A DNA stretch of 64,000 nt from Watersipora subatra (Eukaryota; Bryozoa; Gymnolaemata; Cheilostomatida; Watersiporidae): contig NC_088715.1 of NCBI RefSeq assembly GCF_963576615.1, positions 49,888,007-49,952,006 on the forward strand. The letters are read 5' to 3'. Below, in pieces: positions 1 through 12,230 of this stretch (its first letter is position 1; every line of letters begins with the position of its first letter). Made by a program: the position numbers and the translations under genes. The notes beneath the pieces were generated by a model. The model was not told where the DNA came from. It saw only the letters and a program-made list of their open reading frames with translations, and ran no database searches.

Positions 1-132
1 ACAGTCTCCGCTGTGAATGTAGTAGCACCTAGCAGAGGCGTTCCTAGTGATTCTGTAAGTAGAGAAGTTGGGCAGCAGACACTACTGACTTTATTGCCGA
101 CTTACGTGTCTGCCATCTCTTTTAATCTTGAG
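1..132 (+). CDS. Possible 3' end of a coding exon entering from the left
   Basis: Frame 1 is open from the first base to a TGA at 130-132. It reads as a plausible protein tail of 43 residues that includes VSAVNVVAPSRGVPSD. A GTAAGT at 55-60 is a good splice donor, so the real exon may end at base 54 instead. The family is not recognised. No polyadenylation signal stands out in the next few hundred bases. It could equally be chance open sequence. Confidence 0.3.
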
Positions 133-435
133 TGATTTTGTATTTTAAGCTTATGTTTCATAATAGATGTTTTTATGGGTTTCATAGACTAACTTATATT
201 TGATCAGCCATTTTACAAATGACCAAAAGTGCATAGAAATCATTTTGGGACAGACTGGCATATCGAAACATGTTCTTGTGTATATAAGAGATATGTAATC
301 GAAACATAACCAAATATGAAAGCGTTTTCTAGAAGTTTCTTGCTGCTTCTCTATGTCCTGGGAGGACGTAAGAGATCATGGTTCGCCGATGACCTAACTT
401 GATGCAGAAGCAAATGTGGCTGGATGTTCTTTTTT

Positions 436-520
436 AGACTACCAATTTCCTTTCTGTGATTTGAACCCCTGACCTATTGATCATATGCCAGTGCACTGAT
501 GACTGAGCCACAGCTTCTCC
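436..520 (-). repeat. tRNA-derived SINE head fragment
   Basis: On the minus strand a tRNA-like A box (TGGCTCAGTCATCAGTGCAC, about 507-490) is followed by a B box (GGGGTTCAAATCA, about 470-458) at roughly tRNA spacing. No acceptor stem or cloverleaf pairing is preserved, so this is a SINE relic and not a functional tRNA. Confidence 0.55.
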
Positions 521-2350
521 TAGTTATATTTTATGCGTAACTTTTCAACAGTAGCAGAAAAATACGAAGAAAATATGACTATCCTTCAAAGTATTTTATT
601 TGTACTATTCAACATCTTTACTCAATTCGAATGTAGATCATGCTTATCTTAGTATGACATACCTAAGATAAGCGTGGTATGTCATATCATGATATTTCTT
701 AAACATACTCTTTGTCAAGAAATCTTATTACATTATTTCAGGCCATAAAATTAATGAAATTAGGCTTGGTCATGAATTCAATTAAAATATGTTTGATCAT
801 GATATTTCATCAAACTTCACTTTATACATGTCCTTTAGCCTATAAATCATGTCATGTGGTTTTACTATTGGTAGGTAAACACAGCAAGTCAATAAACTTG
901 TAGACAAGATCAAAGTATTCAAGAATATAAAAATATCATAAACTTACCTTTTACTTCTAAGTGAATGATAATTTAATTGTAGAAAGACAATTCTCAATCT
1001 TGCTAAACAAGTCTGCAATTTACTAGTTAAAACAATGTGTAATTTTGCGGTGTGATTATGCTAAAAGTGAAAAGGCAGCATGCGCATCTGTGATGATATC
1101 AGTAGCAAAGCGAAAACAAACTACACATAATTGAAAAATAAAAATTGTCATCCATCTTGTATTTCCATTGCAAAAACTTTATTTAATAACCGCTATCTAC
1201 GTGTAGTTATATAAAATAATATTTTTTCAAATGTTCGTTTTATTGCTAAATAATATTTTTATGGTATTAGTTTTATTAATTCATTTATGCAAAGACTACA
1301 TTCCCTAAACTTAGTTAGAAACTTTCAGTAGACAACATAATTGCACTGATGGCCGCACTGCGTATCCTCAGAAGTTTCATGTCGTAGAATTTCATATGCT
1401 CAGAATAATTGATTTCTGCTTTAGGTATAAAAGAGAGCTAAAGTTAAACTCAGAGGTCTGCTGTTTTGAGAGGCAGCTACATAAGCTGTCAGTATAAAGT
1501 GTCAGCCTAATTTTGCTGTTTAAAATATACATGTCCTTTATGTCATAAAAGATCATCTCAAAGCCAAACAACAAACTAAACAATTTAATACTATTAACTT
1601 GCTAAAACAGCTCACAAAGCCTTTAACAATATATTACATTGAGCAGATAACTTCTACTTTGAAAGCCCACAAATCAACTTATCATGCAAAATGATTCCAT
1701 TAGAGATAATACTTCCTATGAAACTTTTAAGAAATACAACTTAAAATATTACTTTTAAAATTAAAACAAAGCTAAAAAGTTTATTTTTAAGCTGAGATAA
1801 AAGCTTTGCTCTTAATGATCTCTTCATTTTGGAATGGTAATAAGTATTTTGCTTTTAGCATGCTAGTGATGTCATTCTGGGTGAGATCTTTGTGTTTTTG
1901 TATATACTGGTCATTCTATGATAAAGATAAAAACCAAGCTTGCTGAGCATATACTGTAAATCTTACAACCTTACCTATGCATTAAGTGATACCACGCCAG
2001 TTGAATGCTATTATAAAGCACTAGCTATAAAATTTTATATTAAGTAGATAACTCCTGCATAAATCAACAGTGGGTATCAGCTATTAGTGGGACAGCCCAT
2101 GCAATGATGTCAAGAGACAGTCATTTTCTTTTTGCAAAATCATGCATGCTAAATTGTTGACAAACAAGAATCATGTTGGGATCATGTGACTAATTAATAT
2201 GACAAATGCTCATACAGTGTAATATGATTTTATACGAGCAGGAAATGCAAGTACGTGAGTACATTGCATGTGACTGGTTTATGTATCATATTCATATGTG
2301 AGGTGTCCACCAATATAAGTACTCACACGCAATAACAGCGGTTCTCAACA
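521..2350. other. Spacer without recognisable genes
   Basis: AT-rich sequence. The only open frames are about 63 codons with low-complexity, hydrophobic translations and no splice-site support. No repeat family seen elsewhere in the window was recognised here. Confidence 0.5.
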
Positions 2351-2552
2351 GGCGTGGTCATGCCTAAAAATGGTCATAGTTAAGAATGATCATCCTAAAA
2401 GTGGTTAACAGTAAAGTGGCCATCACTAAAAGTGGTCATCGTTAAGACTGGTCATCACTAAAAGCGGTCATCAATAAAAATGGTCATCCCTAAAATTTTT
2501 ATTACCAAAAGTGTGTTACGCTACAATTAGTCATTGCTAAAAGTGGTCATCA
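2351..2552. repeat. 16-bp minisatellite, imperfect
   Basis: Degenerate tandem copies of a unit close to CTAAAAGTGGTCATCA. The GGTC cores at 2434, 2450, 2466 and 2482 are exactly 16 bp apart. Flanking copies are more diverged. No coding content. Confidence 0.8.
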
Positions 2553-3825
2553 CTGTCTCAATCTCTATAATTTGGTGGCGATTATCATCAGTGGAGGTCA
2601 TTAACGAAGAGCTGACCTCTAGGAGTGACCATTGTCAACAATAGACTTAGCATGTATGACTACGAGAGTAAAGCTATGGTAACCCTTAGTAGGGGTGAGC
2701 TTTACTGGCACTGGACTAGCTATTGCTTGCTGACTTCAATTGATTCATAACCTGACCCATCAATGACAAAGATACGCTCACTCAGGCTGTGACATCTCGC
2801 AACAGGTGCTTGTATACGTAGTAGAATCATTAGCCTGCATCAAGCAATAATCACTAGTGTGCATCATTCGTGACATTTTACTGGATTATTCGTTGTATTG
2901 TTGGCCCTTGGCTTCACCACAGAAGGGCAAAAAGAAGTCCTCCTTTTTCCCAGGCAAAAATGAAGAAGATACAAACTTCTAAGCTGTTGATATCATGTGC
3001 TGAAAATCAGTTCCATAGCTAGGCGGAGAGCAGTAGCGGATAATAATAGGAGAAAAAATCTCAACCATAAGTAAGATTTGAACCTACCACAAAGGTGATT
3101 GCTGATTGTTTTCCCAAAGATAAGTTTCCTGAGAATTTGAGCCAATGGGTCAACTAATGACTCACAAATGTGATACTGGTTGGCCATACTGGGTGGCCAT
3201 ACTGGGTGGTCATACTGACTCAGTCTACCTGATTGGAGTTCTTCAGTAGCTTATTGTACTCCCAGAAATCGAATGATTTCTTAGTTGCCCTTGTGAACAT
3301 GGAAACAACACTGGAAACACTTAAAAACTTCAACACAAAATCAATAGACAAACTTATAGTCAAGCTGTTAGCTGCTAGCATTAATATGAATGGTGAAACC
3401 AAAAGAGTGATGACATTTTATATTACACTTCTGTCATAAATGACAAAACTTGGATCGTCTCTCATCCTTGAAATGAAACACTAGGACTTGTTAGGCTGCC
3501 TTAGTTGATCCTAGCACTGACCAAGGGCTTCTCTCCCCTGAACAATCTCTTGAATCAGAGGACAAACGCAGCCATAAAGTCTTAGGGGAGTTCCATGTAC
3601 AGGTAGCTCCTGTATCAATGGAGCTCCAGTTCGTTAGCTATCCACATGTATTATACATGTATGAAACCTGTCTATAATAGACAGGCTTCTTTGCGGGATA
3701 GCCAAAGTTCTTGGGGATAGACAAGTTCTTTTGGGAATCTTCTGGGGCTATCTCCAAATAAACTTGCCATAGACAGGTTTCTGACGGAAGGTCTATAACA
3801 GGTTTTTGGGAGATAGCCCCAAAAG
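2553..3825. other. Spacer with short direct repeats
   Basis: There is a 13-bp triplication of TGGCCATACTGGG at about 3180-3215 and a minus-strand tRNA-like B box (GGTTCAAATC) near 3070-3085, probably a SINE remnant. Short open frames at 3220-3439 lie on opposite strands over each other and have no recognisable domain. Confidence 0.45.
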
Positions 3826-3860
3826 CATTGAGGGTGGGGGCTATCCCCACCCTCAATGTG
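3640..3860. repeat. Cluster of inverted repeats with a perfect hairpin
   Basis: CATTGAGGGTGGGG (3826-3839) pairs perfectly with CCCCACCCTCAATG (3845-3858) around a 5-nt loop. Upstream, GGGGCTATCTCC near 3745-3756 and GGAGATAGCCCC near 3809-3820 are a second inverted pair, and shorter GGGATAG/CTATCCC copies surround them. The open minus-strand frames across this block look like by-products of the repeats. Confidence 0.75.
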
Positions 3861-3884
3861 GCTCCAACTTCGTGTTATGTTGAC

Positions 3885-4288
3885 GCAAAGGAGCAATATA
3901 AAAATAAACTTGCACAAAATTTTTATAGATTTTATCAGAAAGTATCGATACTTTTCTATCATTTGCTAATGCTTTTGATGTTTGAGGTGATCTGACTGCC
4001 AGGATGTTTTAAGATTAAAATCAACAAAACTTGATCGCAGTAAAAATGCTAAGATCAAGCGAAAATGCAAATATGATGTCTATATTTGTAAAGAGGCTGA
4101 CAGAATAAAGACTCCTAACGCTGATATCAACTATAGCAACTAGTGATGTCATTTCACACAAATTTTTCTTCCAAGCATTCTAACTGCATTAAAATTTTGT
4201 CAATTTTAATCTTGAAAAGTCCTGGCAGTCAGATCCCGTCAAAGATGGAAAACAATGGCATGTTATAAAAAATATCGATAATTTCTGA
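3885..4288. mobile_element. MITE family A, copy 1
   Basis: Subterminal inverted repeats: GGTGATCTGACTGCCAGGA near 3985-4003 is matched in reverse by TCCTGGCAGTCAGATC near 4218-4233, each continuing into AAGATTAAAA or its complement. The interior and flanks resemble 33225-33675, and a partial copy lies near 52135-52260. No coding capacity. It directly abuts the long dispersed repeat that starts at 4289. Confidence 0.7.
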
Positions 4289-5455
4289 TCCCACGACCAA
4301 ACGAGCGGAGCGAAGTGTGGGAGTTTTTATGATAAATGCATGTGCACACAACTTACGAAAATTATTCATCAACAATGAGACGAACCCTCGTCAAGAAATT
4401 TCATCAACAAATTTAAGCATCGTTATGTAAAGTCGTTAAAGTATAATAACGATACAAAACACATTTAAACCTATTTAAATATGTTACCAAGTTTTTGTAA
4501 ACCGTCGGTATTATCTTAAAACTTACCCATCTGATCGGATTATACACAAATAGACAGATTAATTTCAACGAAAATCGCCACAAAACACTTGAAAAGCTTG
4601 GTTTAATAAAAGTTAAGACCGAAAATTGAAACGCCGAGGGACAGATAATAGAACGATGAAGTCTTGCGCATTTCACGAAAAAATAACGTGTACTTTTCAC
4701 CAGTCTATAGCATTGTCGAATTGCCGAAGGTTTTGGCAATTAACATAGTAGTACAGAAATCGTTTCATTTTTGCCGATTTCAATTTTTTGATTTTCATTT
4801 GCCGACACATTTGAATACTTTCCCATTCTAACTGATGTCCAACGCAATATAAGTAAAGCAAATGACGATGATATTTTTTAACGTTTCTTATGAGATTATT
4901 ACAATAATTAATTATAAGTTTGGATGACTACAGAACAATGACTACGTAGTACAGACTTTCTAAATATCTAACGCAGTGTAAGTAAAGGCATGACAATGAT
5001 ATTTTTTCTAACGGTTCTAATGAGATTATTGCAATAATTAATTATAAGTTTGGATGACTACAGGACAATGACTACGTAGTACAGATTTTCTAAAAATCTA
5101 TATAAATATCACAACTTCGTAATATTGTTAGCTATGCCGTTTTGAAATGTATACAAAATTGTGCATTGGTTTTTTATTACTATATAAATAAAATTGGTTA
5201 TTCTAATAATATCAGTGCATTTTACTTCTAATATTGGCCAATATTGCATTTCTTTTTTTGCAGGAGGAGATATATAAACATATAATCTTTTCCTTTCATT
5301 ATTGCTATTTGTTGTATATAATAACACCCAGTACATTACAGCTACCATTGCAGTTATCCTATTTGACTGCTAATATTGCATTTCTCAACCTTCAGTACCC
5401 TTTCTTTTTTCCAATATCACTTTGGTTGTGGGCTGTACGACAGTGGAATTTCTAG
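4289..5455 (+). repeat. Long dispersed repeat, left copy
   Basis: Closely similar, in inverted orientation, to 61804-63333. Shared landmarks include CCCACGACCAAACGAG at this copy's left end, the ACTTACCCATCTGATCGGAT stretch near 4521-4540, GAAATGCAATATTGG-type AT-rich sequence near 5230-5260, and CAGTGGAATTTCTAG at its right end. The 1.17-kb copy carries a private 128-bp tandem duplication at about 4844-5099. No long open frame or transposase domain is visible, so the element class is unknown. Confidence 0.8.
4844..5099. repeat. 128-bp tandem duplication
   Basis: Two adjacent copies sharing GATATTTTTT and AATTAATTATAAGTTTGGAT, followed by CTACGTAGTACAGA. The equivalent positions are offset by 128 bp. 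They lie inside the left long dispersed repeat. Confidence 0.8.
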
Positions 5456-5986
5456 TAAAATACATTAAAATTTTGACTAAGTTCATCTTTAAAACTGGAC
5501 GCCTTACCTGATATCTCATAGCGAGACTTGAGCCACTGCCCTGTAGCTTCACAGTCTAAATTTTTAACCCCCCACCATGGCTGCTAATTACTCCTTGGGT
5601 AAGTTTGGGTGCAACATAGCATTATAGTAAGCATAGGATGACATGTCTGTGTGGGTGTATTATCTATGGTCGTTAGTATGACAAATGACAGATAAATATT
5701 GCTTTATTTCAGCCCACGAGGTCTGTAAGAGCCTTGAATGTTACTTCAGTTAAAAGAGCCGAGATACGACTATGTTATAGGTCAGATTCTGTTGGGATTC
5801 TACCATAAAGTATTTCGAAAAGGTCCTGAATGTATAAAAGGGTGTATCCAACTTAAGCAATGGTTTGCTTCTACTTGAAAACTTTTATTTTTTCTGTACT
5901 TCTTGTTAAACCTCTGAGTTGAATAGAAGTATTAAAATTGATAAAAAAAAATGTTGAAGATGGAAGTGTTTACCAAGAATATAATA
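5456..5986. other. Spacer, nothing recognised
   Basis: No open frame, tandem repeat or splice-bounded exon was found between the long repeat and the next MITE. Confidence 0.4.
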
Positions 5987-6090
5987 TACCGTAAAACCTC
6001 GAAGTGAACGCCATGGCACTCTATTTTTCAACTATTGCTCTATAGTGGTGGTCAAATAGAGGCGGCGTTCAATTAGAGGTTTTACGGTAT
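5987..6090. mobile_element. Palindromic MITE family B, copy 1
   Basis: About 100 bp with near-perfect terminal inverted repeats, TACCGTAAAACCTC at the left and GAGGTTTTACGGTA at the right. The interior has the GTGAACGCC / GGCGTTCAA theme seen again at 24672-24789 and, degraded, at 13877-14050. It has no coding capacity. Confidence 0.85.
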
Positions 6091-6091
6091 A

Positions 6092-6325
6092 CTAATAAAT
6101 GCCACTTTGTCATTGTGTCTGTCTGTTGGTCCACATGAAGGTTGTGCGTTTCCACATATTTAGCCCAATTTTATGCAAACTTCACACGCATATGCTCTGT
6201 GCCTTTTTCCATGCAGCAGGATTTCAGAAGAATGTCAAAACGGTGCCTGCAAAAAGAGTTTCAAAATCTGTCTGGTTTCTGAGAACCAGCCTTCTCAACA
6301 CTCCTCTGGTGAGAAACTCTAGAAC
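6092..6325 (+). repeat. Dispersed repeat with CACTTTGTCATTGTGTCTGT, copy 1
   Basis: Direct-orientation relative of 49636-49830. Both open with CACTTTGTCATTGTGTCTGT and share downstream blocks such as CCAATTTT, CAAACTTCAC and CTCTGTGCCTT. The short open frame over this copy is not conserved in the other. Confidence 0.7.
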
Positions 6326-6838
6326 ATGCCTTCACACGCAATAAGGACAACTGCCGTTCATAGGTTGTTATCATGAAAGCTGTGTAACATTTTGTGTTAA
6401 AAATATAAATGTATGCTGCAGTTTATCTGATTAAAAATGAAAAATGTCCTGGGCAGTACCTGACTTGAAGCTGGTAAATAGGAATTGCAACAGACCACAG
6501 AAACACTAAAGACTGTCTAGAGTTTGACTTTAAACAAGCACCTGCCATGGCTGACAACACTAAAGAGAACTCTGATAGCCCATGCAAGCCTGAATAGTTG
6601 GTCCTTGCATAGTCACTCAAGTTTCATGCCTATGTGCCAGAGAAACAATGCAATATCAATACATCTGAAAGAAATCACCAATGCAGAGGCTGCTATGGAA
6701 AACCGTGAACAACTCTCAAGCCTTCAAATAGATCCCACAATCCCTCAGTTGTCAGAAGAAGCAATCTAAAGTCATATGCCCTTCCCTCCACCCCAAGAGA
6801 CTTTGGGAAACAGATACTAACCTGTTATATACAACACT
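6326..6838. other. Spacer with short unsupported open frames
   Basis: Open frames of 65-81 codons on both strands have no recognisable domain or splice context. Confidence 0.4.
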
Positions 6839-7279
6839 CACTATGTTTCCATGACGCTCATGACGTGCATCATGCAGATTTGATGTTGTGCACACGCTGC
6901 GTTACCGTACAAATTAAGTGTTTCTATGGACATTCACAAAATGTGGTTTGACTTCAGCACCTGGTTAAAAAAAGGTAAAGAATTGTACTCTTTAAATTAA
7001 TAATTAGCGACGCACGTGTTAGCGGTGCAAACACGTGAAGCTCGATCAAGAAAAGATGAATGGAAGTATTGAAAATGTTTAACATTGATTAGCTGGTGTG
7101 GTATATTAATGCGCATCATTCGCAAGTGATGTTTCCATTATTCGCAAGCACGACGGATTTGATAAAGTTTTGCGAGTCGCAAAATCCGCTTAGCTAGCAG
7201 ATTTATGCCGTTTCCATGATGCGTATAACTTGCGGATCAGCTCAAATTTGCACATCTTGCGCGTCATGAAAACATAGTG
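6839..7279. mobile_element. MITE family C, copy 1
   Basis: Terminal inverted repeats: CACTATGTTTCCATGACG at the left and CGTCATGAAAACATAGTG at the right. The interior contains a GCGAGTCGCAAAATCCGC-like stretch and a TTTGATAAA block that recur in the other copies (17847-18281, 22690-23066, 24907-25120, 56760-57127). Noncoding. The target-site duplication is unclear. Confidence 0.85.
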
Positions 7280-7554
7280 GCTATTGACCACAAAGCAATC
7301 TAGACTGCCACATGAGAAGTAACCTTTGTCATTTTTTAATAATCATGTTTTGAAACGATGATGTTAGCTTGCTTGTGTTCTGCTAAAATATAAAACGAAG
7401 TTTGCGCGGAAGATACACAAAGCCATAGTTTTTATATAAGCCGCCTTTACAGGAATGAATCAATATTTTGCTGTATGGTTTATAACTGATTGATCCCACG
7501 GATTGCTATTATCTGAATAACATTACGCTAATAATATTATTTGATAGATGGTTT

Positions 7555-7830
7555 TTAATCTGTTATATTGACTGGCGTTTTCATATTTGGTGAAGCAATA
7601 GATATCTGCACCGATTTTTGTATCTGGTGAAGTGGTCGATAGTTGTACAGATATTATATACCTGGTGAAGTCATAAATATTGTACAGACTTTGCATATTT
7701 GGTAAAACCGTAGATAGTTGTACAGATGTTATATATTTGGTGAAGCCATAGATAGTTGTGTAGATATCATACATTTGGTACAGCTATAGATATTTATACA
7801 GATATTATATGTCCGGTGAAGCCATTGATA
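7555..7830. repeat. Degenerate tandem repeat of about 45 bp
   Basis: About six imperfect units built around ATAGATAGTTGTACAGATAT and ATTTGGTGAAGCCATAG. Open frames crossing it (for example on the minus strand) simply translate the repeat. Confidence 0.75.
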
Positions 7831-9929
7831 GCGCAACAACTTTTTAGTGCGGAGACATGCCCAGCGTAGCGCATTTTGTGGAAATAAGAAGGCTGAAACC
7901 ATGTAAGTATAAATATAGTAGGTGGTAACAGAATGTCTACCACCAAAAAGGAAATACAATCCAGTAATCTAACCAGACTTAAAAATTGAATGATTAGTGA
8001 GAAAATCGAAAAGATGATGAAATCAAACTAAGACGAGAAAAGGCAAGGCATGGGGTAGCAAAGAGCTAACCACTCAGTCAAAGCAGATATATATGATAAT
8101 CACTAAACAATTGGATTAATCTGCCGTCAATCCAAAAGATTATAGACAACAGTGAGGCTAATATTGACATTTGGGATTAAAAAACTTACATGTAGGTAAC
8201 CATAGATTCATCCTACTGTCACTGGTTACTGTAAGTTTATTAATTACCTGGTACTGGTGGAGATTTTTATGTTTAGAAGAGTTAATAGTTTAGAAGATAT
8301 AGAGAAATAAGAAAAGTAATCGATTCAAGGCGAGTTTACGTTTTGATTATTAGCGCACATCTGTAAAATTATAATAGAAATTAATGTAAATAATTGGACA
8401 GCATCACCTAATCTTTAGATATGAGTGTTAGTGTAGTGTTGGGATTATTGAGTCATCTAGGGTTTCCACACTGTCACAATGATGATGAAATCTTCTTAAT
8501 TGAATAGCGATAAAAGATGAGCAGTGGGTACACACTTTCGAACCTGAATCCAACCGACTGGGTGTCATCATCTCACCACGCCAAGAACAAAAAACCTAAA
8601 ACCAGCAGTCAGCAGGCAAGATCACGGTGATTGTGTTCTGAGATGTCACTGGACCGATAGTGGTGAATTTCACACCAAAAGGGCTCACTATTAACTCTGA
8701 CACATAGTGAAACACTCAAAAGGCTAGATTAGGCCTCACCCTCACATGTCCGACTACAGCTTGAAGATGTCAGACCTCTCAAAAGTTTCATGACTTGTCT
8801 GACTCTGTTTAATAGTTGTTTTATTAGCATTAAAACAACCTTTGAAATGCATTTTGGTGAAAACCTGACAAAATGCCTAAAAAATGCTCACAAACCACTG
8901 ACGACTTAAAATAACTCTGAGTGAACCAATTAGAGCACAAACTGTTAGACTGAAATGTATATTCATTTTTCTGTTTTTTGAGAAGGCAAGGAAAGCTTTA
9001 ACCCTCAAGGGTCAATTATTCGCTGACCTGAAAACCTGAAAGCATGGTCATCCTAAATCAGGAACTGAAAGTCAACAGTTGGAAGATATTTTATCGTCGA
9101 CTTTGGATCTGGAATTTTTAAACCAGCATAGCCTCATCTTTATCTGCTTGCTACCAACTCCCTTAACGTAAGACATCAAAAGTGACAACTTAGTAACTAC
9201 AAAAGTTAAAAGAGCATTAATTTGTTACATCATTGTGCTGAAAAAACGAGCCATAATTTGTTTGCAATCTACATGTACACGGATCTTATTGCACCAGCCT
9301 TTCATTATTTGCCGACAGATATTGTTATTTTCAATATTGCCTGTGTTAGGAAATTATTATTTTTTGTTAAAGACATGAGTGTCTTCACTATTGTGCATTC
9401 ATGTTCTAGTTCAGTAGTTTTGACAATGTGGTTTTCAGTAAGACAGTAGCACAAGGCCCTTTCACATTCTCTATACTCGTAACCGAGAGAGAGGATGGAT
9501 GACAAAATATGGTAACAAAATTTATCACGAGTTGAAATAAATGATAAGCACTTGTTGTTTCTACCTGAATCTGTAAACTTGGAGGTATCTTTAACATGCC
9601 CCTTTGTAATATGTTGGTGATATCCGATCAACATGGTAATTACTCTAAAACTCCGGACAAATCCATGAAAACTTTTTATCATTTACCAAACCCGTTTGTT
9701 TTAACATAAGAGTTCGGTTATAATAGTTTAAAACTACAAAAATATTTGGAATGATCATCTTGGGTCATGTCTTTATCTGAAGGATCATCACTTTTGCGAC
9801 TATCAATAGGCTCTGCCTCACTAGGGTCACTCACACCGTCGTGTACTCTAATAAAAGTAGAAACTATTGTAATTTTCTTAAAATGGTACTACAATTTATG
9901 TACCGCCCACTGAGTCAAGAATCTGACAG
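7831..9929. other. Spacer with one longer unsupported open frame
   Basis: A 125-codon minus-strand open frame at 9305-9682 has no recognised motif, no strong splice signals and an overlapping open frame on the plus strand. I do not call it a gene. The remainder is AT-rich and unremarkable. Confidence 0.4.
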
Positions 9930-10252
9930 GGATCGTCCATAGTAGAAGAATAATCCATAGTAGAGGAATCGTCCATAGTAAGGAGATCATCCATAGTAGA
10001 GAGATCATTTATAGTAGAGGGATCGTGCATAGTAGAGGAATCGTCTATAGTATAGAGGGATTGTGCATAACAGAGAGATTGTCCGTAGTAGAGGTATCAT
10101 CCATAGTAGAGAGATCATCTATAGTAGAGAGATCATCCATAGTAGAGAGATCATCCATAGTAGAGGGATCGTTTATAGTAGAGAGATCATCCATAGTAGA
10201 GATATCATCCATAGTAGAGAGACCATCCATCGTAAAGAGATCGTCCACCAAG
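9930..10252. repeat. 18-bp minisatellite
   Basis: About 17 units of AGATCATCCATAGTAGAG with scattered substitutions. Because 18 is a multiple of 3, open frames arise on both strands with a 6-residue period (SSIVER on plus, TMDDLS on minus). These are repeat artefacts. Confidence 0.9.
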
Positions 10253-11149
10253 CTAGTAGACTGTTCACAGTTAACAAACCCGCTCAAGAAAGAATGAACA
10301 TTCATTCAAGCCACTTGGCAATGGTTGTACAGCTTGGATGTTTTATGATTCTCTATGTGCGCTGTCGCTGTCGGTCTCATAAAATAAAAGTGAAAAAATT
10401 TATCGTTAAGCGAGGGTATGTGGTAAGCAATCGGTTTAGCCTACCAACATCAATAAATGTTGGAGTTATCCTCTACATGTGGCTTTTAGTGATACCATAT
10501 CGACACAGTAATTACTTTGTCATTTAGAGGAGACCTGGTGCGCAATAGAATAAGATTATTTTTTGTATTTACTAATTACATTTGCGAAATAGAAAGTGTT
10601 AGTTATTTTTGCCTACAAACAGTAAGTATTAATGACAACTTAGGGTGGCAGTTTATATTTCAAACAGGGTCTGACTGACTCGATTAATACACCGCAATAG
10701 AAACAAAGCTATCGTAACACTGCTGCTATTTTGAGGGGTGTGTGATTAGAATACTACCGGTAGCACCATATGCATTGGAACCAAGGCCATCCTTAGTAAA
10801 GCCAGGACTATTTTTAAAGGTCTCAAATAGTTCTGCTGCCTATCACAAGTCGGAGTTACTTCATTTTCCAACTCTACTTTGCATAGAGCAGTTGCATCTA
10901 AGGAAATGCTTTACTGTTCAACAGGCTATTCTAGAACGAATAAGAGATCTGGAATATCGCTTGCTGGTTCGTGTCAAGAAGTACGAAATCTGAGAATCAT
11001 ATTGATTTGTAGAATAACTTGATCATCTCATTATTGATAACTCTGATAATTCGTAACCATGGCAGCTTAGTGCATCATGGAAGATCATATGTTGCTTAGA
11101 TAAAGCGCAAAGAGTAAGAAGGTGCACAACTATTTTGATATGCTGGAAG
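10253..11149. other. Spacer, nothing firmly recognised
   Basis: An 83-codon plus-strand open frame at 10742-10993 has no recognisable domain and no splice-site support. Confidence 0.4.
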
Positions 11150-11235
11150 GTGGATGATTAGCCAGGTGTAAGAGTGGTGTGCTGCCAAGCTGCATGTCAG
11201 GAGTTTGAATCCCGTATGACGCAATATCTTTTCCC
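11150..11235 (+). repeat. tRNA-derived SINE head
   Basis: An A-box-like TTAGCCAGGTGTAAGAGTGG (about 11158-11177) is followed by the B box GAGTTTGAATCCCG (about 11200-11213). A cloverleaf cannot be drawn convincingly, so it is read as a SINE. Confidence 0.5.
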
Positions 11236-12230
11236 AAACATGGCTTCAGACATGGCCCTTATTATTTTAAAAATAGTTATTAAATATACCAAACAACTTT
11301 TGGGCAAAAATTGCATGAAATTATGTGTTATGGTTTTGCCATAAAATGCTTTGTATTATACAGAAAACTTCCGGTTCCCTTTACTCTCCACAAGACAGTC
11401 AAACAACAGCACTGAGTGTTACGTGCCAATGAAATATATATTTACTGAATAAATATATAATTATGCATGAATGACAGGCAATCAACCAAGAATGTACGTG
11501 CAGAGAGCGTGTGCGCAGTACAACTCTCCTCAACAATCGATTCCTTTTCCTGTCATATGTTTATTTACAGTTCAGGCCCTTTTCTTTGTTCGACGCATGG
11601 TTTCTTCTCAGTCTCTCGGCTTCCTCTCCGTAGTCCGTGTACTTACCGATGACCGGGCCTTCCTCAGAGTCTCGAAGGCTCAGTCCCACGACCGTGGTGG
11701 CTAGGAGGTCTATCGCTACATTCTTGATCACAGTGCTCTTCCATTACAGTATTTTAAATAGTTTTAGCAAATCATGCAGGGCTTGTACTAGCTGATCACA
11801 CCTACACACTCTGAAGCCTGTAAGGGCTACATTAGACTACTAACAGCTGTATGCCAAGCCAATCTGCATAAAATTGCTTTTATATATAGCCAAAACAACC
11901 TATGCCTGGCATAAGTTTTTGAATAATAGCCAAAAACTACATTCCTGTTATTATTATTCACTTAACCAAAATAAATGTAGGTACGATTCCTAGTTAATGA
12001 TGATTAACAGTCATAAGTTGATCACTTACTCGCTGCCCATGCAATTTAATAGCAAGATAGTGGGCTATCAGGTAGATTATAGAAGTCTATCAACTCCATT
12101 CAATTAGTAACCCTTTTCCATTGAGTATGCAAGGTCAGGATTTCTGACAATAGCATGTTTATGTTACATTCTTTTATGTTTATTTTCCCTTGAGAACATC
12201 TGAGAGCAACCGATAGCCTTCAGTCTTTAC
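11236..12230. other. Spacer, nothing recognised
   Basis: Short open frames of 61-77 codons at 11467-11704 overlap in different frames with no domain. No repeats shared with the rest of the window were noticed. Confidence 0.4.

Noticed and set aside
9305-9682. 125-codon minus-strand frame
   Set aside because: No motif, no splice context, and an overlapping frame on the other strand is also open. Left as unassigned.
10025-10527. Overlapping repetitive open frames on both strands
   Set aside because: Products of the 18-bp array, whose length is a multiple of three.
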